Part shown: piece by piece, positions 19,082 through 27,922 of the stretch
Layout: each line of letters starts with the position of its first letter
Position numbering within the stretch: position 1 is the first letter of the stretch
Origin: Frigoribacterium sp. JB110
GTDB taxonomy: Bacteria; Actinomycetota; Actinomycetes; Actinomycetales; Microbacteriaceae
NCBI RefSeq assembly: GCF_900163665.1
Contig: NZ_FUIA01000025.1
Span: forward strand, 62,001 to 126,000
DNA length: 64,000 nucleotides
Direction: 5' to 3'
Notes under the pieces: model-generated
Databases searched by the model: none
Told to the model about the DNA's origin: nothing
What the model saw: the letters and a program-made list of their open reading frames with translations, nothing else
Position numbers and translations under genes: made by a program

Positions 19082-19369
19082 TCAGCGGAACATGGCGACG
19101 GCGCTCTGCTCGGCGTCGGCGTAGCTGGTGCCGGCGGCGGCGAGGGCGGCGCCCAGTGCGGTGAGCGCTTCGTCGAGGCGCACCTGCACGGAGCGCCATT
19201 CCTCGGCGCTGGCCTGGAACGCGGCGGCGGCCTGACCGGTCCACGATCGCTGCAGGTCGGCGAGCTGTCCGTGCAGCAGCCCTGATTCTGACTGCATGCG
19301 GCCGACGGTGGCCTGGATGGACGAGGCCTTGGTCTGCACCTCTTCGCTGTCGACGGTGTACATGGGCAT
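19082..19369 (-). CDS. WXG100 (ESAT-6-like) protein
   Basis: The 95-residue helical-hairpin protein belongs to the WXG100 family. The turn motif is W43-T44-G45, flanked by two helices (about 10-40 and 48-90), and the length is typical. Such proteins are usually substrates of type VII (Esx) secretion. No partner WXG100 gene, EccC/EssC ATPase or other secretion component is near, so it is an orphan in this window. The Y-x-x-x-D/E-like signal common at the C-terminus is present as Y-A-D-A-E. A GAGAAGGAG ribosome-binding site precedes the ATG. Confidence 0.88.
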   Translation of the reverse strand: MPMYTVDSEEVQTKASSIQATVGRMQSESGLLHGQLADLQRSWTGQAAAAFQASAEEWRSVQVRLDEALTALGAALAAAGTSYADAEQSAVAMFR

Positions 19370-19531
19370 GGCGTTCTCCTTCTCGTATCGGGCGGAATCT
19401 GTGCAGCAACGCTACGAACCCGCCCCGCTGCGGCGGCAGGGCAACCGGTGCCTGTGGACGCGAAAGTCGGGAAAACCAGCCCTGTGAGGGAAGCGGCGTC
19501 CGGATGAGCGGATCCCGCCTCTCGCATTCAG

Positions 19532-19537
19532 TAGGCT
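19532..19537 (+). promoter_or_regulatory. candidate -10 hexamer of tdk
   Basis: TAGGCT lies exactly 6 bases before the GTG at 19544, the same hexamer and spacing as at gpmA and cysS. Confidence 0.5.
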
Positions 19538-19543
19538 GGAGGG

Positions 19544-20203
19544 GTGGCGAAGCTGTACTTCCGATACGGGGCGATGAACTCGGGGAAGTCCACCGCACTG
19601 CTGCAGGCGGCCTTCAACTATGCCGAGCGCGGCCAGGCGGTGCTGCTGGCGAAACCGGCGATCGACACCAAAGCAGTGGACGAGGTGTCCTCGCGCCTCG
19701 GCGTCTCGCAGGCCGTCGACTTCCTGATCGGCCCCGATGACGATGCGCGCGAGCGATTCCTCGCAGAGCGAGACGCCTACCGCCGGCGGGCCGCCGACGC
19801 ACTGATCGAATCGGAGGCTCCGCGCGATATCGCCTGCCTGCTCGTAGACGAGGCGCAGTTCCTCACACCGGCACAGGTCGACGGTCTCTTCCGCGTCGCC
19901 GTCGAGGACGACGTTCCTGTGATGGCCTACGGCATCCGGACCGACTTCCGCACGGCGGCCTTCCCCGGGTCGGCCCGTCTGCTCGAGATCGCGCACTCGC
20001 TCGAGGAGCTCAAGACGATGTGCCGGTGCGGGCGCAAGGCGCTGTTCAACGGTCGCCTCATCGGTGGGAGGTTCGTGTTCGACGGCGACCAGGTGGCGAT
20101 CGACGCCGAGGGTGCGGCCGCGCTCGATGAGCACCTCGTCACCTACGAGTCCCTCTGCGGCGCCTGCTACCTGCGCGAGTCCGGCGGCGTGCTCGCGCCG
20201 TAG
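19544..20203 (+). CDS. tdk: thymidine kinase
   Basis: The 219-residue type II thymidine kinase salvages thymidine to dTMP. The P-loop is G-A-M-N-S-G-K-S-T (residues 9-17). The catalytic glutamate is Glu103 in V-D-E-A-Q-F, and the zinc-binding cysteines are in the M-C-R-C-G and L-C-G-A-C-Y segments. The lasso-loop region follows normally and the length is typical. The GTG start at 19544 is supported by the adjacent -10 hexamer. Confidence 0.94.
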   Translation: MAKLYFRYGAMNSGKSTALLQAAFNYAERGQAVLLAKPAIDTKAVDEVSSRLGVSQAVDFLIGPDDDARERFLAERDAYRRRAADALIESEAPRDIACLLVDEAQFLTPAQVDGLFRVAVEDDVPVMAYGIRTDFRTAAFPGSARLLEIAHSLEELKTMCRCGRKALFNGRLIGGRFVFDGDQVAIDAEGAAALDEHLVTYESLCGACYLRESGGVLAP

Positions 20204-20236
20204 CGTCCGCGCCCGGCGCCCACCGTTGGCGCGTGG

Positions 20237-20800
20237 TCAGACGCGCAGGTCGTCGAGCAGCGAGCTGATGTGCGCGGCCATGTCGATGCCCGGGTCGAGC
20301 AGGAACTGGGTCTGCAGGCCGTCGGTTGCCGCGATGACCAGCGCCGCGGCGGCATCCGGCTCGAAGGTCGTCCGAAGCGTGCCGTCGATCTGCCCCTGGC
20401 GCAGCGCCTCGGCGAAGCGCTGCCGCAGCATCACGTAGCGTTCGGCGAAGTAGCCGTGTGCCGGATGGGCGGGGTCGGCGGCCTCGACTGACAGCTGGGC
20501 GAAGAGCTGCACGAGCCCTGGCACCTCCGCGTTGTGCGCAACGATGCGGACCAGATCGTGGAGGGCGTCGGTCGCGGGGGAGGCGCTGTCGACCTCGTCG
20601 CGCTTCATCAGGACGGCCGTGAACAACTCGTCCTTGCTGTCGAAGTAGTGCAGCAGCCCCGCCTGGCTGAGGCCGACCGCCTCGGCGATCTCGCGGACCG
20701 ACGCACCGCGGTACCCGTGCCGTGCGATCACGTCGAGCGCGACGGTGAGGATCTCCTCGCGCTTGGCGATGCCCTTTGCGTACGCGCCCCGTTGTGTCAT
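20237..20800 (-). CDS. TetR-family transcriptional regulator
   Basis: The 187-residue protein has the TetR helix-turn-helix at about residues 12-58 (I-L-T-V-A-L-D-V-I-A, then G-x-S-V-R-E-I-A-E-A-V-G-L-S, then L-L-H-Y-F-D-S-K-D-E-L). A variable ligand-binding domain follows with no recognisable ligand motif. It is divergent from the GH3 glycosidase gene across an 87-base, unusually A/T-rich gap, so it very likely controls that gene. The ATG at 20800 is preceded by TTTAAT-N6 and GGAGAT. I see no clear palindromic operator in the gap. Confidence 0.85.
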   Translation of the reverse strand: MTQRGAYAKGIAKREEILTVALDVIARHGYRGASVREIAEAVGLSQAGLLHYFDSKDELFTAVLMKRDEVDSASPATDALHDLVRIVAHNAEVPGLVQLFAQLSVEAADPAHPAHGYFAERYVMLRQRFAEALRQGQIDGTLRTTFEPDAAAALVIAATDGLQTQFLLDPGIDMAAHISSLLDDLRV

Positions 20801-20887
20801 ATCTCCATTAAAGCCGAATCGCACTTGTCATTCAAAAGCGAACGGCATATGGTTTTTAGAGTTCATCCCTCGACCCAATGGAGAGTC

Positions 20888-23155
20888 ATGACCGACGCGT
20901 CATTCCCCGACATCTCGGACCTCACGCTGGAAGAGAAGGCCGCGCTCACGAGCGGGCTCGACTTCTGGCGTCTCAAGAGCATCGAGCGCCTCGGCGTGCC
21001 GAGCATCATGGTCACCGACGGCCCGCACGGGCTGCGCAAACAGGCGGGGGCGAGCGATCACCTCGGCCTGAACGCCTCCGTGCCCGCCACCTGCTTCCCG
21101 CCGGCGGTCGGTCTCGGTGCGTCGTGGGATCCGGATCTGGCGCGCCGGGTCGGCGAAGCGATCGGCCGGGAAGCGGCCATCGAGGACATCGCGGTCGTCC
21201 TCGGCCCCGGTGTGAACATCAAGCGCTCTGTGCTGTGCGGTCGCAACTTCGAGTACTTCTCGGAGGATCCGATCCTCGCCTCCGACATGGGGTCGGGCAT
21301 CGTGCGGGGCATCCAGTCGCACGGTGTGGGCACGTCGCTGAAGCATTTCGCGGCGAACAACCAGGAGACCGACCGGATGCGCACGTCGAGCGACATCGAG
21401 CCTCGGCCGCTGCGCGAGATCTACCTGCGCGCGTTCCAGGGCGTCGTCGAAGACACCCAGCCGTGGACGGTGATGTGCGCCTACAACCGCGTCAACGGCG
21501 TGTACGCATCGGAGGATCCGTTCCTGCTCACCGAGGTGCTGCGCGACGAATGGGGCTTCGACGGTCTCGTCATCAGCGACTGGGGCGCATCGAACGTGCG
21601 CACTGAGGGCATCCGTGCCGGCATGGACCTGGAGATGCCCGCTTCCGGCGGCCTCACCGACCGCCAGCTCGTCGACGCGGTCAGGGCAGGCACACTCGAC
21701 GAGTCCGACCTCGATCGCTCGGCCGGTCGCGTGCTGAATCTCATCCGCCGCGCGAACGAGCGCGCCGCCGCAGAGGGAGCGCTCGACATCGAGGCTCACC
21801 ACGCGCTGGCCCGCGAGGCCGCGGGGCGTTCCATCGTGCTGCTCAAGAACGACGATGGTGCTCTGCCGCTGAAGCCCGAGCAGAGCATCGCCGTGATCGG
21901 CGAGTTCGCCGAGAAGCCGCGCTACCAGGGCGGCGGATCGAGCCACATCAACCCGACCCGCGTCGATGTCGCGCTCGAGGCCATTCGCGAGGTCGCAGGC
22001 GATGTCGTCTACGCGCCGGGCTACGTGCTGCCGGAGGCCCCCGAGGGCATCGGCATGTCGGGGGCGAAGGCACCGAAGCCGGCCGCGGAGGTCGTCGAGC
22101 GACTGCGCGCCGAGGCTGTCGAGGCGGCGAAGGGTGCGGATGCCGTGCTCGTCTTCGTCGGGCTCCCCGACGAAGACGAGTCGGAGGGCTTCGATCGCGA
22201 GCACATCGACCTGCCCGAGGCGCAGCTCGCACTGCTCGACGCGGTCGCCGAGGTCAACGACAACGTGGTGGTCGTGCTCTCCAACGGCGGCGTCGTGGCA
22301 CTTCCGTTCGCCGACCGCGTGCCGGCGATCGTCGAGACCTGGCTGCTGGGCCAGGCGGGCGGGTCGGGTGTCGCCGACGTGCTCTTCGGCGCGGTGAACC
22401 CTTCCGGTCGCCTCGCCGAGACCTTCCCGTACCGCCTCGAGGACACCCCGTCCTACACATCCTTCCCCGGCGCGGGGCAGCACGTGAGCTACGGCGAGGG
22501 GCTGTACGTCGGCTACCGCTGGTACGACGCGCGCACGATGGATGTCGCCTTCCCGTTCGGGCACGGCCTGAGCTACACCAGCTTCTCCTACGGTGCACCG
22601 ACGGCGGCTGTGAACGCCGAGGGCGGCATCGACGTGACGGTCGAGGTGACCAACACGGGCTCCGTCGCCGGCCGCGAGGTCGTGCAGACCTACGTGGCAG
22701 TACCGGGCTCGGCCGTGGAGCGGGCGCCGCGCGAGCTGAAGGCGTTCCGCAGCGTCGAGGTGCAGCCGGGGGAGACTGTGGCGGTGAGCCTCACGGTGCG
22801 CCGTCGCGACCTGGCGTACTGGGAGACGCGCGTGGGCCGCTGGATCGTCGAGAACGGCGAGTACGTCGTCTCCGTCGGCGCGTCGAGCCGCGACCTGCGA
22901 GGTGAGGCGAGCGTGGAGCTCTCCGGAGACGAGTTCGTCATCGCCCTCAACCGTGACGCGTCGCTCGGCGAGGCGTTCGCCCATCCGGTCGCCGGCCCGA
23001 TCGCCCGTGAGGAGCTTGCAAAGGGCTGGCTGCGCGAGAGCATGATGATCGACGGGGAGCTGACCCCGATGGGCCGAGACCTGCCGCTCAGCCGTCTGGT
23101 GAGCTTCGGCACCGATCCGGATGTCGTGGCACGGATCCTCGAAGCCGGCAAGTAG
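20888..23155 (+). CDS. glycoside hydrolase family 3 beta-glycosidase
   Basis: The 755-residue enzyme has the GH3 layout: an N-terminal barrel (about 10-310), an alpha/beta sandwich domain (about 330-560) and a C-terminal fibronectin-III-like domain (about 640-715). The nucleophile is Asp231 in V-I-S-D-W-G-A. The substrate-binding K-H-F-A-A-N-N-Q-E motif is at about 152-160. No PA14 insert or signal peptide is present, so it should act in the cytoplasm on imported oligosaccharides or glycosides, releasing beta-linked glucose or xylose-type residues. The exact specificity cannot be read. The ATG at 20888 has a GGAGAG ribosome-binding site. It is divergent from a TetR gene. Confidence 0.92.
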   Translation: MTDASFPDISDLTLEEKAALTSGLDFWRLKSIERLGVPSIMVTDGPHGLRKQAGASDHLGLNASVPATCFPPAVGLGASWDPDLARRVGEAIGREAAIEDIAVVLGPGVNIKRSVLCGRNFEYFSEDPILASDMGSGIVRGIQSHGVGTSLKHFAANNQETDRMRTSSDIEPRPLREIYLRAFQGVVEDTQPWTVMCAYNRVNGVYASEDPFLLTEVLRDEWGFDGLVISDWGASNVRTEGIRAGMDLEMPASGGLTDRQLVDAVRAGTLDESDLDRSAGRVLNLIRRANERAAAEGALDIEAHHALAREAAGRSIVLLKNDDGALPLKPEQSIAVIGEFAEKPRYQGGGSSHINPTRVDVALEAIREVAGDVVYAPGYVLPEAPEGIGMSGAKAPKPAAEVVERLRAEAVEAAKGADAVLVFVGLPDEDESEGFDREHIDLPEAQLALLDAVAEVNDNVVVVLSNGGVVALPFADRVPAIVETWLLGQAGGSGVADVLFGAVNPSGRLAETFPYRLEDTPSYTSFPGAGQHVSYGEGLYVGYRWYDARTMDVAFPFGHGLSYTSFSYGAPTAAVNAEGGIDVTVEVTNTGSVAGREVVQTYVAVPGSAVERAPRELKAFRSVEVQPGETVAVSLTVRRRDLAYWETRVGRWIVENGEYVVSVGASSRDLRGEASVELSGDEFVIALNRDASLGEAFAHPVAGPIAREELAKGWLRESMMIDGELTPMGRDLPLSRLVSFGTDPDVVARILEAGK

Positions 23156-23165
23156 GAACACCCGC

Positions 23166-23215
23166 GAAGAAGCGGCCTCCCTTCCGAGTCAGTTCGGCGG
23201 GGAGGCCGCTTCTTC
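23166..23215. terminator. bidirectional terminator between GH3 gene and sulfatase 1
   Basis: A perfect 16-bp stem (23166-23181 with 23200-23215) encloses an 18-base loop. On the + strand TGTTC follows. It separates convergent genes. Confidence 0.78.
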
Positions 23216-23233
23216 TGTTCCGAGCGGTGAGGC

Positions 23234-24583
23234 TCAGTCGCGCAGCGACGCGTCGAACGCGGCGAGTTGTGGATCCGCGGTCTCGACCATCCACGCACGG
23301 AGCGCCTCGCGCATCCCGGCGAGCGCCAGTCGGACGCTCGGATCGCCGCTGAGGTCGTGCAGCGCATCCGGGTCGGCCGCGAGGTCGTACAGCTCTTCGG
23401 CTTGCCGCGACTGGTAGAACGACACGCGTTCGGCCAATGCGGAGTCCTGCTGTGCCGCTTCGACCATGGCGTTCCACGTCAGCCCGATCATGTTCTCTGC
23501 GCGGTACTCCGTCTCGCCGTCGGCCCAGCCGTTCCAGATGTATCCGTGCGTTCCGTCCTGCACGCACCGCATCTCGTAGCGCTTCTTCGCGGCAGTCTCG
23601 TGGAACACCGTGACGACATGGTCGCGATGCTGCTCGGTCGTGCCGGTGAGCAGAGGCACCAGCGACGAGCCGTCGTTCGGCGTCGCCGTTGCTCCGGTGA
23701 TGTCGCAGAACGTGGCGAACAGGTCGAGCATGCTCACGAACGCGGACTCCACGCGCGTGCCGGGGGCGACGCTGCCCGGCCAGCGCACGATCAGCGGCGT
23801 GCGGGTGGACTGCAGGTAGCAGTTCGCCTTCGAGAACGGGAAGGCCATGCCGTTGTCTGAGAGGAACACGACGACCGTGTCCTCCGAGGTGCCGGTGTCT
23901 TCGAGCACCCGTAGGGCGGCGGCGACGACGTCGTCGCAGCGCCTGGCCGAGCTGAGGTACTGGGCGTACTCGCGCCGCACCTCGGGAAGGTCGGGGAGAT
24001 AACCGGGAACGGATTCCGCCTCACCGGGGGAGAAGATGCGGCTGGGGGAAGGAATGCCCTCCTGCTGCTGATCCGAGAAAAAGCGCCCGACATCCTCCGC
24101 GCCGTGGAACGGCCGGTGCGGGTCGTGCGCGTTCAGCATCAGGAACCACGGCTCGTCGTCCGCGCCCTCGAGGAACGCTCGCATCTCCTCCGCATAGCGA
24201 TCGGGGTCGCGGCCCATGCCGAGCTCCGCCATGTCGACCGCATGATCCCACTCGAAGCGCTCGACGGGCTGCAGGTGGGTCACCTTGCCGAGGATGCCTG
24301 CCCGGTAGCCGACATCGGCGAGCAGCCGGGTGAGAACGGGCACATCGTCGTCGATCGGCTCGAAGCCCTCTGCGCCGTTGCGGTGCGGCCATCTGCCGGT
24401 CATCATGGCGGACCGGCTGGGTTGGCATACCGCGATCGGCACGTGGGCGCGCTCGAAGACGGCTCCGGATGCGGCGAGCGCGTCGAGCGCGGGCGTGACA
24501 TCGTTCTGGCCGCCGAACGCGCCGGGCGTCGTGCCCTCCATGTCGTCTGCGGTGATGAAGAGAATGTTCGGTCTGCCGGTCAT
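23234..24583 (-). CDS. formylglycine-type sulfatase (sulfatase 1)
   Basis: The 449-residue protein is a type I sulfatase of the alkaline-phosphatase superfamily. The C-x-P-S-R motif (Cys53, C-Q-P-S-R-S-A-M-M-T-G-R) is the site converted to formylglycine by an FGE. N-terminal metal ligands are in T-A-D-D (Asp13/Asp14), and the second metal set is in L-S-D-N-G. There is no signal peptide. Substrate specificity is not readable, but the context (GH3 enzyme, ABC importer, two further sulfatases) points to a sulfated sugar or glycoside. The start at 24583 has an AGGAG ribosome-binding site. It is divergent from the PadR gene. Confidence 0.9.
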   Translation of the reverse strand: MTGRPNILFITADDMEGTTPGAFGGQNDVTPALDALAASGAVFERAHVPIAVCQPSRSAMMTGRWPHRNGAEGFEPIDDDVPVLTRLLADVGYRAGILGKVTHLQPVERFEWDHAVDMAELGMGRDPDRYAEEMRAFLEGADDEPWFLMLNAHDPHRPFHGAEDVGRFFSDQQQEGIPSPSRIFSPGEAESVPGYLPDLPEVRREYAQYLSSARRCDDVVAAALRVLEDTGTSEDTVVVFLSDNGMAFPFSKANCYLQSTRTPLIVRWPGSVAPGTRVESAFVSMLDLFATFCDITGATATPNDGSSLVPLLTGTTEQHRDHVVTVFHETAAKKRYEMRCVQDGTHGYIWNGWADGETEYRAENMIGLTWNAMVEAAQQDSALAERVSFYQSRQAEELYDLAADPDALHDLSGDPSVRLALAGMREALRAWMVETADPQLAAFDASLRD

Positions 24584-24657
24584 CGCCTGCTCCTCGTCGA
24601 GTCGGACGGATCTATTATCGATCCAGGCATCGTCACATGTTGGCGACGAAGCAACTA

Positions 24658-24671
24658 TGTCACTAGTGACA
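24658..24671. promoter_or_regulatory. perfect 14-bp palindrome, likely PadR operator
   Basis: TGTCACTAGTGACA is a perfect palindrome in the 103-base gap between sulfatase 1 (minus strand) and the PadR gene (plus strand), 15 bases before the chosen PadR start. It is well placed to control both divergent genes. No second perfect copy is seen before the ABC operon. Confidence 0.6.
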
Positions 24672-24686
24672 GAGTACGGAGACATT

Positions 24687-25307
24687 GTGGCAAAACTCAA
24701 CCTGCTGGAGTCGGTGCTCCTGGGCATCATCATGCGCAAGCCGAGCGCCGGATACGACATCCGGCGATACCTCGAGCAGTCCGGTCGCATCTACGGCTAT
24801 GTGCCGCAGTCATCGCAGATCTATCGGCAGCTGGCGAAACTCGTCGAGCGAGGGCTGATCTCCTTCGAGGTGGACGATTCGCGCAGTGGGCCCGACGCGA
24901 AGGTCTACTCGTTCACGCCTGACGGATGGGGGGTGTACCTCGACTGGATCGAGGCGCCCTTCGTGCCGTCCGAACGCCCGCTGGATGCGCATTTCCAGCT
25001 CCACTTCAGCCTGGCAGGCGTGGTGTCGCCCGTCATCGCGCTTCGCCTGGTCGAAACGGAGCTGGCTTTCCGCGAGGAGCAGGAATCGATCTGGGAGCCG
25101 GATGTGCAGTTCATCCGGAGCACGAACTCGCTCATGGACGGCGAGTGGATGGACGAGGTCCACCACCTGGGCGATGCGCGCGGCAACATGCTCGCCACCG
25201 CACATATTTCGTGGTTGCGCACGACAGCGCGGCGACTGCGCCGCTACATCGAGCGCACGGGCGCCGTGTGGCCGGATCCGGCGTGGGAGGCGCGGCGCCC
25301 GCAGTGA
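24687..25307 (+). CDS. PadR-family transcriptional regulator
   Basis: The 206-residue protein has an N-terminal PadR winged helix (about residues 5-85, with L-L-G-I-I-M, then S-G-Y-D-I-R-R-Y-L, then Q-I-Y-R-Q-L-A-K-L-V-E-R-G-L-I). A C-terminal helical domain (about 95-190) is of the Vir_act_alpha_C type, which mediates dimerisation. I prefer the GTG at 24687, with GGAG 5 bases upstream, over the in-frame ATG at 24657 because that ATG overlaps the palindromic operator. It lies between sulfatase 1 and the transporter-sulfatase operon and is the best candidate local regulator of both. Confidence 0.82.
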   Translation: MAKLNLLESVLLGIIMRKPSAGYDIRRYLEQSGRIYGYVPQSSQIYRQLAKLVERGLISFEVDDSRSGPDAKVYSFTPDGWGVYLDWIEAPFVPSERPLDAHFQLHFSLAGVVSPVIALRLVETELAFREEQESIWEPDVQFIRSTNSLMDGEWMDEVHHLGDARGNMLATAHISWLRTTARRLRRYIERTGAVWPDPAWEARRPQ

Positions 25308-25340
25308 CCTCGACTGTGTGAGATTTCACGCACCACTCTC

Positions 25341-25369
25341 TTGTCGATGTATGTGCAAAGTGCTAATGT
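25341..25369 (+). promoter_or_regulatory. candidate promoter of the ABC-sulfatase operon
   Basis: TTGTCG (25341-25346) and TAATGT (25364-25369) have 17-base spacing, ahead of the binding-protein gene at 25421. Just upstream lies GTGAGATTTCAC (25320-25331), a weak dyad that could be an operator half-site pair. Confidence 0.35.
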
Positions 25370-25420
25370 CTCGTGGGTCGGCACAGATGCCGACGGATTC
25401 ACACAGACGAAGGGGTGCTT

Positions 25421-26965
25421 GTGAAGAGAGTGACCCGCATCGGCGGCGCGATGCTGTTGGCCGGCGCAACTGCGATCGGACTCGCCTCGTGCGCATCGAC
25501 GGGAGGAGCGGCGCCGAAGGATGACTGGTCGACGCTCGCTGTCGCGGCCGTCACCGAGCCGACGAGCTTCGATCCCAGCCAGGCCGCGGAGGCGAACTTC
25601 GCCCAGTACTTCCAGCCTGTGTTCGACACGCTGATCCGGCGGATGCCGGACGGCGAGCTCGCGCCGATGTTGGCGACCGACTGGAGCCTGTCGGACGACG
25701 GATTGACCGCGACGCTCGACCTGCGTGACGATGTCACATTCTCCGACGGCGAGGAGTTCACAGCAGAGGTCGCCGAGGTGAACCTGGAGCGGTTCCGCGA
25801 TTCCGGCGGCCCGTTCTCGGCGAACCTTGCCAACATGACCGATGTGGTCGTCGTCGACGACGACACGATCGAGCTGCAGTTCTCCCAGCCCGACCCCGAC
25901 ATCTTCCAGTACCTCGGCAACAGCGCCGGCTACATGGCCAGCCCTGCGCAGTTCGACAGCGACACCGTCGACACGGTGCCGATCGGATCCGGGCCGTACG
26001 AACTGATCCGCAGCGAGACGGTCGCGGGTGATCGATACACCTACGTCAAGCGCGACGACTACTGGGATGACGACGCAGAGTGGGACTGGTTCGAGAACCT
26101 CGTGATCCGGCCGATGAGCGATTCGTCTGCACGCATGAACGCGATGAAGTCGGGTGAGGTCGACACCGGAATCATCGAGCCGAAGCAGATTCCCGAGGCG
26201 GAGAAATCCGGCCTGAACGTGACCGAGTTCCAGGTGAACTGGTACGGGCTGTCGATCTTCGACCGCGGCGGTGAGATCGTTCCGGCGCTCGCTGATGTGC
26301 GGGTGCGCCAGGCAATGAACTATGCGGTCAACGGCGATGCCATCCTCAAGGCCGTCGACCTCGGGTACGGCGAGCCGACTGACCAGACCTTCAACGTCGA
26401 TTCCGAGGCGTACGCCCCCGAGTACGACGACTACTACTCCTACGACCCTGACAAGGCGCGCGAGCTTCTCGCCGAGGCCGGCTACGAGGACGGCTTCTCG
26501 ATCACCATGCCGAGCAGCTCCACTATGGACCCGGCGATGCTCGCGGCCGTCGGGCAGAACCTCGAAGCCGTGGGAATCAGCGTGAAGTGGCAGGAAGTCG
26601 CACCGGCGGACTTCATCCCGTCACTGCGCCAGGGCAAGTTCGCGGTGAGCTGGATGTCGTTCGCTCAGCCGCCGACCGCGTGGGGCACCATCAGCCGGTT
26701 CCTGCTGCCGAGTTCGGCGTGGAACGTCTACAAGTCCCAGGACGATCGAATCGATGACGCCGCCAGCCGCGCGCTGTCGAACCTCACCGATCCGGATGTC
26801 TACGACGCGGCAGCCCAGGAGATCAACTCCGTGGCCGTCGAAGACGCATGGAACGTCGTGTTCTACCGCGTGCAGCAGGGCGTCGTCTCGCGCAACGGCC
26901 TCACCGTCGCCGGCCAGGCGGGCCAGGCCGCGCCTTCCATCTACAACTACACGCTCGACGAGTGA
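25421..26965 (+). CDS. ABC transporter substrate-binding lipoprotein (SBP family 5)
   Basis: The 514-residue protein is a family-5 (peptide/nickel-type) binding protein. The lipoprotein signal runs to the lipobox L-A-S-C (Cys24), so it is tethered outside the membrane. The mature part has the family pattern, with T-E-P-T-S-F-D-P near the N-terminus and D-V-R-V-R-Q-A-M-N-Y-A-V-N in the middle. Family-5 proteins bind oligopeptides but also cellobiose-type oligosaccharides, so the ligand here may be a sulfated glycoside. The GTG at 25421 follows an AGGGG ribosome-binding site. It is the first gene of an operon of six tightly spaced genes. Confidence 0.9.
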   Translation: MKRVTRIGGAMLLAGATAIGLASCASTGGAAPKDDWSTLAVAAVTEPTSFDPSQAAEANFAQYFQPVFDTLIRRMPDGELAPMLATDWSLSDDGLTATLDLRDDVTFSDGEEFTAEVAEVNLERFRDSGGPFSANLANMTDVVVVDDDTIELQFSQPDPDIFQYLGNSAGYMASPAQFDSDTVDTVPIGSGPYELIRSETVAGDRYTYVKRDDYWDDDAEWDWFENLVIRPMSDSSARMNAMKSGEVDTGIIEPKQIPEAEKSGLNVTEFQVNWYGLSIFDRGGEIVPALADVRVRQAMNYAVNGDAILKAVDLGYGEPTDQTFNVDSEAYAPEYDDYYSYDPDKARELLAEAGYEDGFSITMPSSSTMDPAMLAAVGQNLEAVGISVKWQEVAPADFIPSLRQGKFAVSWMSFAQPPTAWGTISRFLLPSSAWNVYKSQDDRIDDAASRALSNLTDPDVYDAAAQEINSVAVEDAWNVVFYRVQQGVVSRNGLTVAGQAGQAAPSIYNYTLDE

Positions 26966-26980
26966 CGACAGGAGACAACC

Positions 26981-27922
26981 ATGTTGAGTTTCATCGCTCG
27001 CCGCCTCGTCGGGGGCATCGTGCTGCTCGTCGTCGCATCATCGCTGACCTACCTGCTGATGAACGCGAACAGCAGCGGCATCGCGATCCGCATCCTGGGA
27101 GACCAGGCCACCGCAGAGCAGATAGCGGCCAAGACCACTGAGCTCGGGCTCGACCGGCCGCTGGCCGTGCGGTTCGGTGAGTGGCTGTTCTCCGCCGTGC
27201 GCGGCGACTTCGGCGCCTCCTGGTTCACCAGCGAAGGAGTCTGGCACACCGTCACCTCGCGCCTGCCCGTGACGATGTCGCTCGTGGTCGGCACCGTCAT
27301 CGTCACCGCCATCGTGTCGACCCTGCTCGGCGTGCTCGCAGCGACGCGGCGCGGCGTGGTCGACCGCGTCGTGCAGGTGATCTCGGTGTTCGGCGCCGCC
27401 GCACCGAACTTCTGGGTCGGCCTCATGCTCGTGATCGTGTTCGCACTGTCGCTGCACTGGTTCCCTGCCACGGGCTTCGTCTCTCCATCGGACTCATTCA
27501 CCGGATGGACGGCATCGATCACGCTGCCGATCATCGCGCTGGCACTGGGCGCCATCGCGGCCGTGACGCAGCAGGTGCGCAGCGCGTTCATCGAGGTCGA
27601 GGGGCGCGACTACGTGCGCACCCTGCGCAGTCGCGGGCTGGGCGAGCGGACCGTGCTGTTCGTGCACGTTCTGCGCGGGGCGGCGACGCCGGCGCTGACG
27701 GTGCTCGCACTGCAGTTCGTGGCCCTGCTCGGCGGGGCGGTGGTGGTCGAGCGCGTGTTCGCCCTGCCGGGCCTCGGCGAGACCATCGCCTCCGCCACCA
27801 CGAACGGCGACATCCCGCTCGTGATGGGCGTGGTGGTCGTCAGCGTCGCCATGGTCGTCGTCGTCAACCTGCTGATCGACATCGTCACCGGATGGATCAA
27901 CCCGAAAGCGCGTCTGTCATGA
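26981..27922 (+). CDS. ABC transporter permease (DppB type)
   Basis: The 313-residue membrane protein is the first permease of a family-5 importer. It has six membrane helices, the large periplasmic loop after helix 1 (about 25-100, with F-G-x-S-W-F), and the EAA cytoplasmic loop around G-R-D-Y-V-R-T-L-R-S-R-G-L-G. It starts 15 bases after the binding-protein stop and overlaps the next gene by 4 bases (ATGA), so the permeases are co-translated. Confidence 0.93.
   Translation: MLSFIARRLVGGIVLLVVASSLTYLLMNANSSGIAIRILGDQATAEQIAAKTTELGLDRPLAVRFGEWLFSAVRGDFGASWFTSEGVWHTVTSRLPVTMSLVVGTVIVTAIVSTLLGVLAATRRGVVDRVVQVISVFGAAAPNFWVGLMLVIVFALSLHWFPATGFVSPSDSFTGWTASITLPIIALALGAIAAVTQQVRSAFIEVEGRDYVRTLRSRGLGERTVLFVHVLRGAATPALTVLALQFVALLGGAVVVERVFALPGLGETIASATTNGDIPLVMGVVVVSVAMVVVVNLLIDIVTGWINPKARLS

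Noticed and set aside
20900..23161. Minus-strand open frame of 753 codons opposite the GH3 gene
   Set aside because: No recognisable motif and composition typical of antisense shadows. The + strand frame is a complete GH3 enzyme.
24657..25307. ATG at 24657 as the start of the PadR regulator
   Set aside because: It overlaps a perfect palindrome and lacks a ribosome-binding site, whereas the GTG at 24687 has one.
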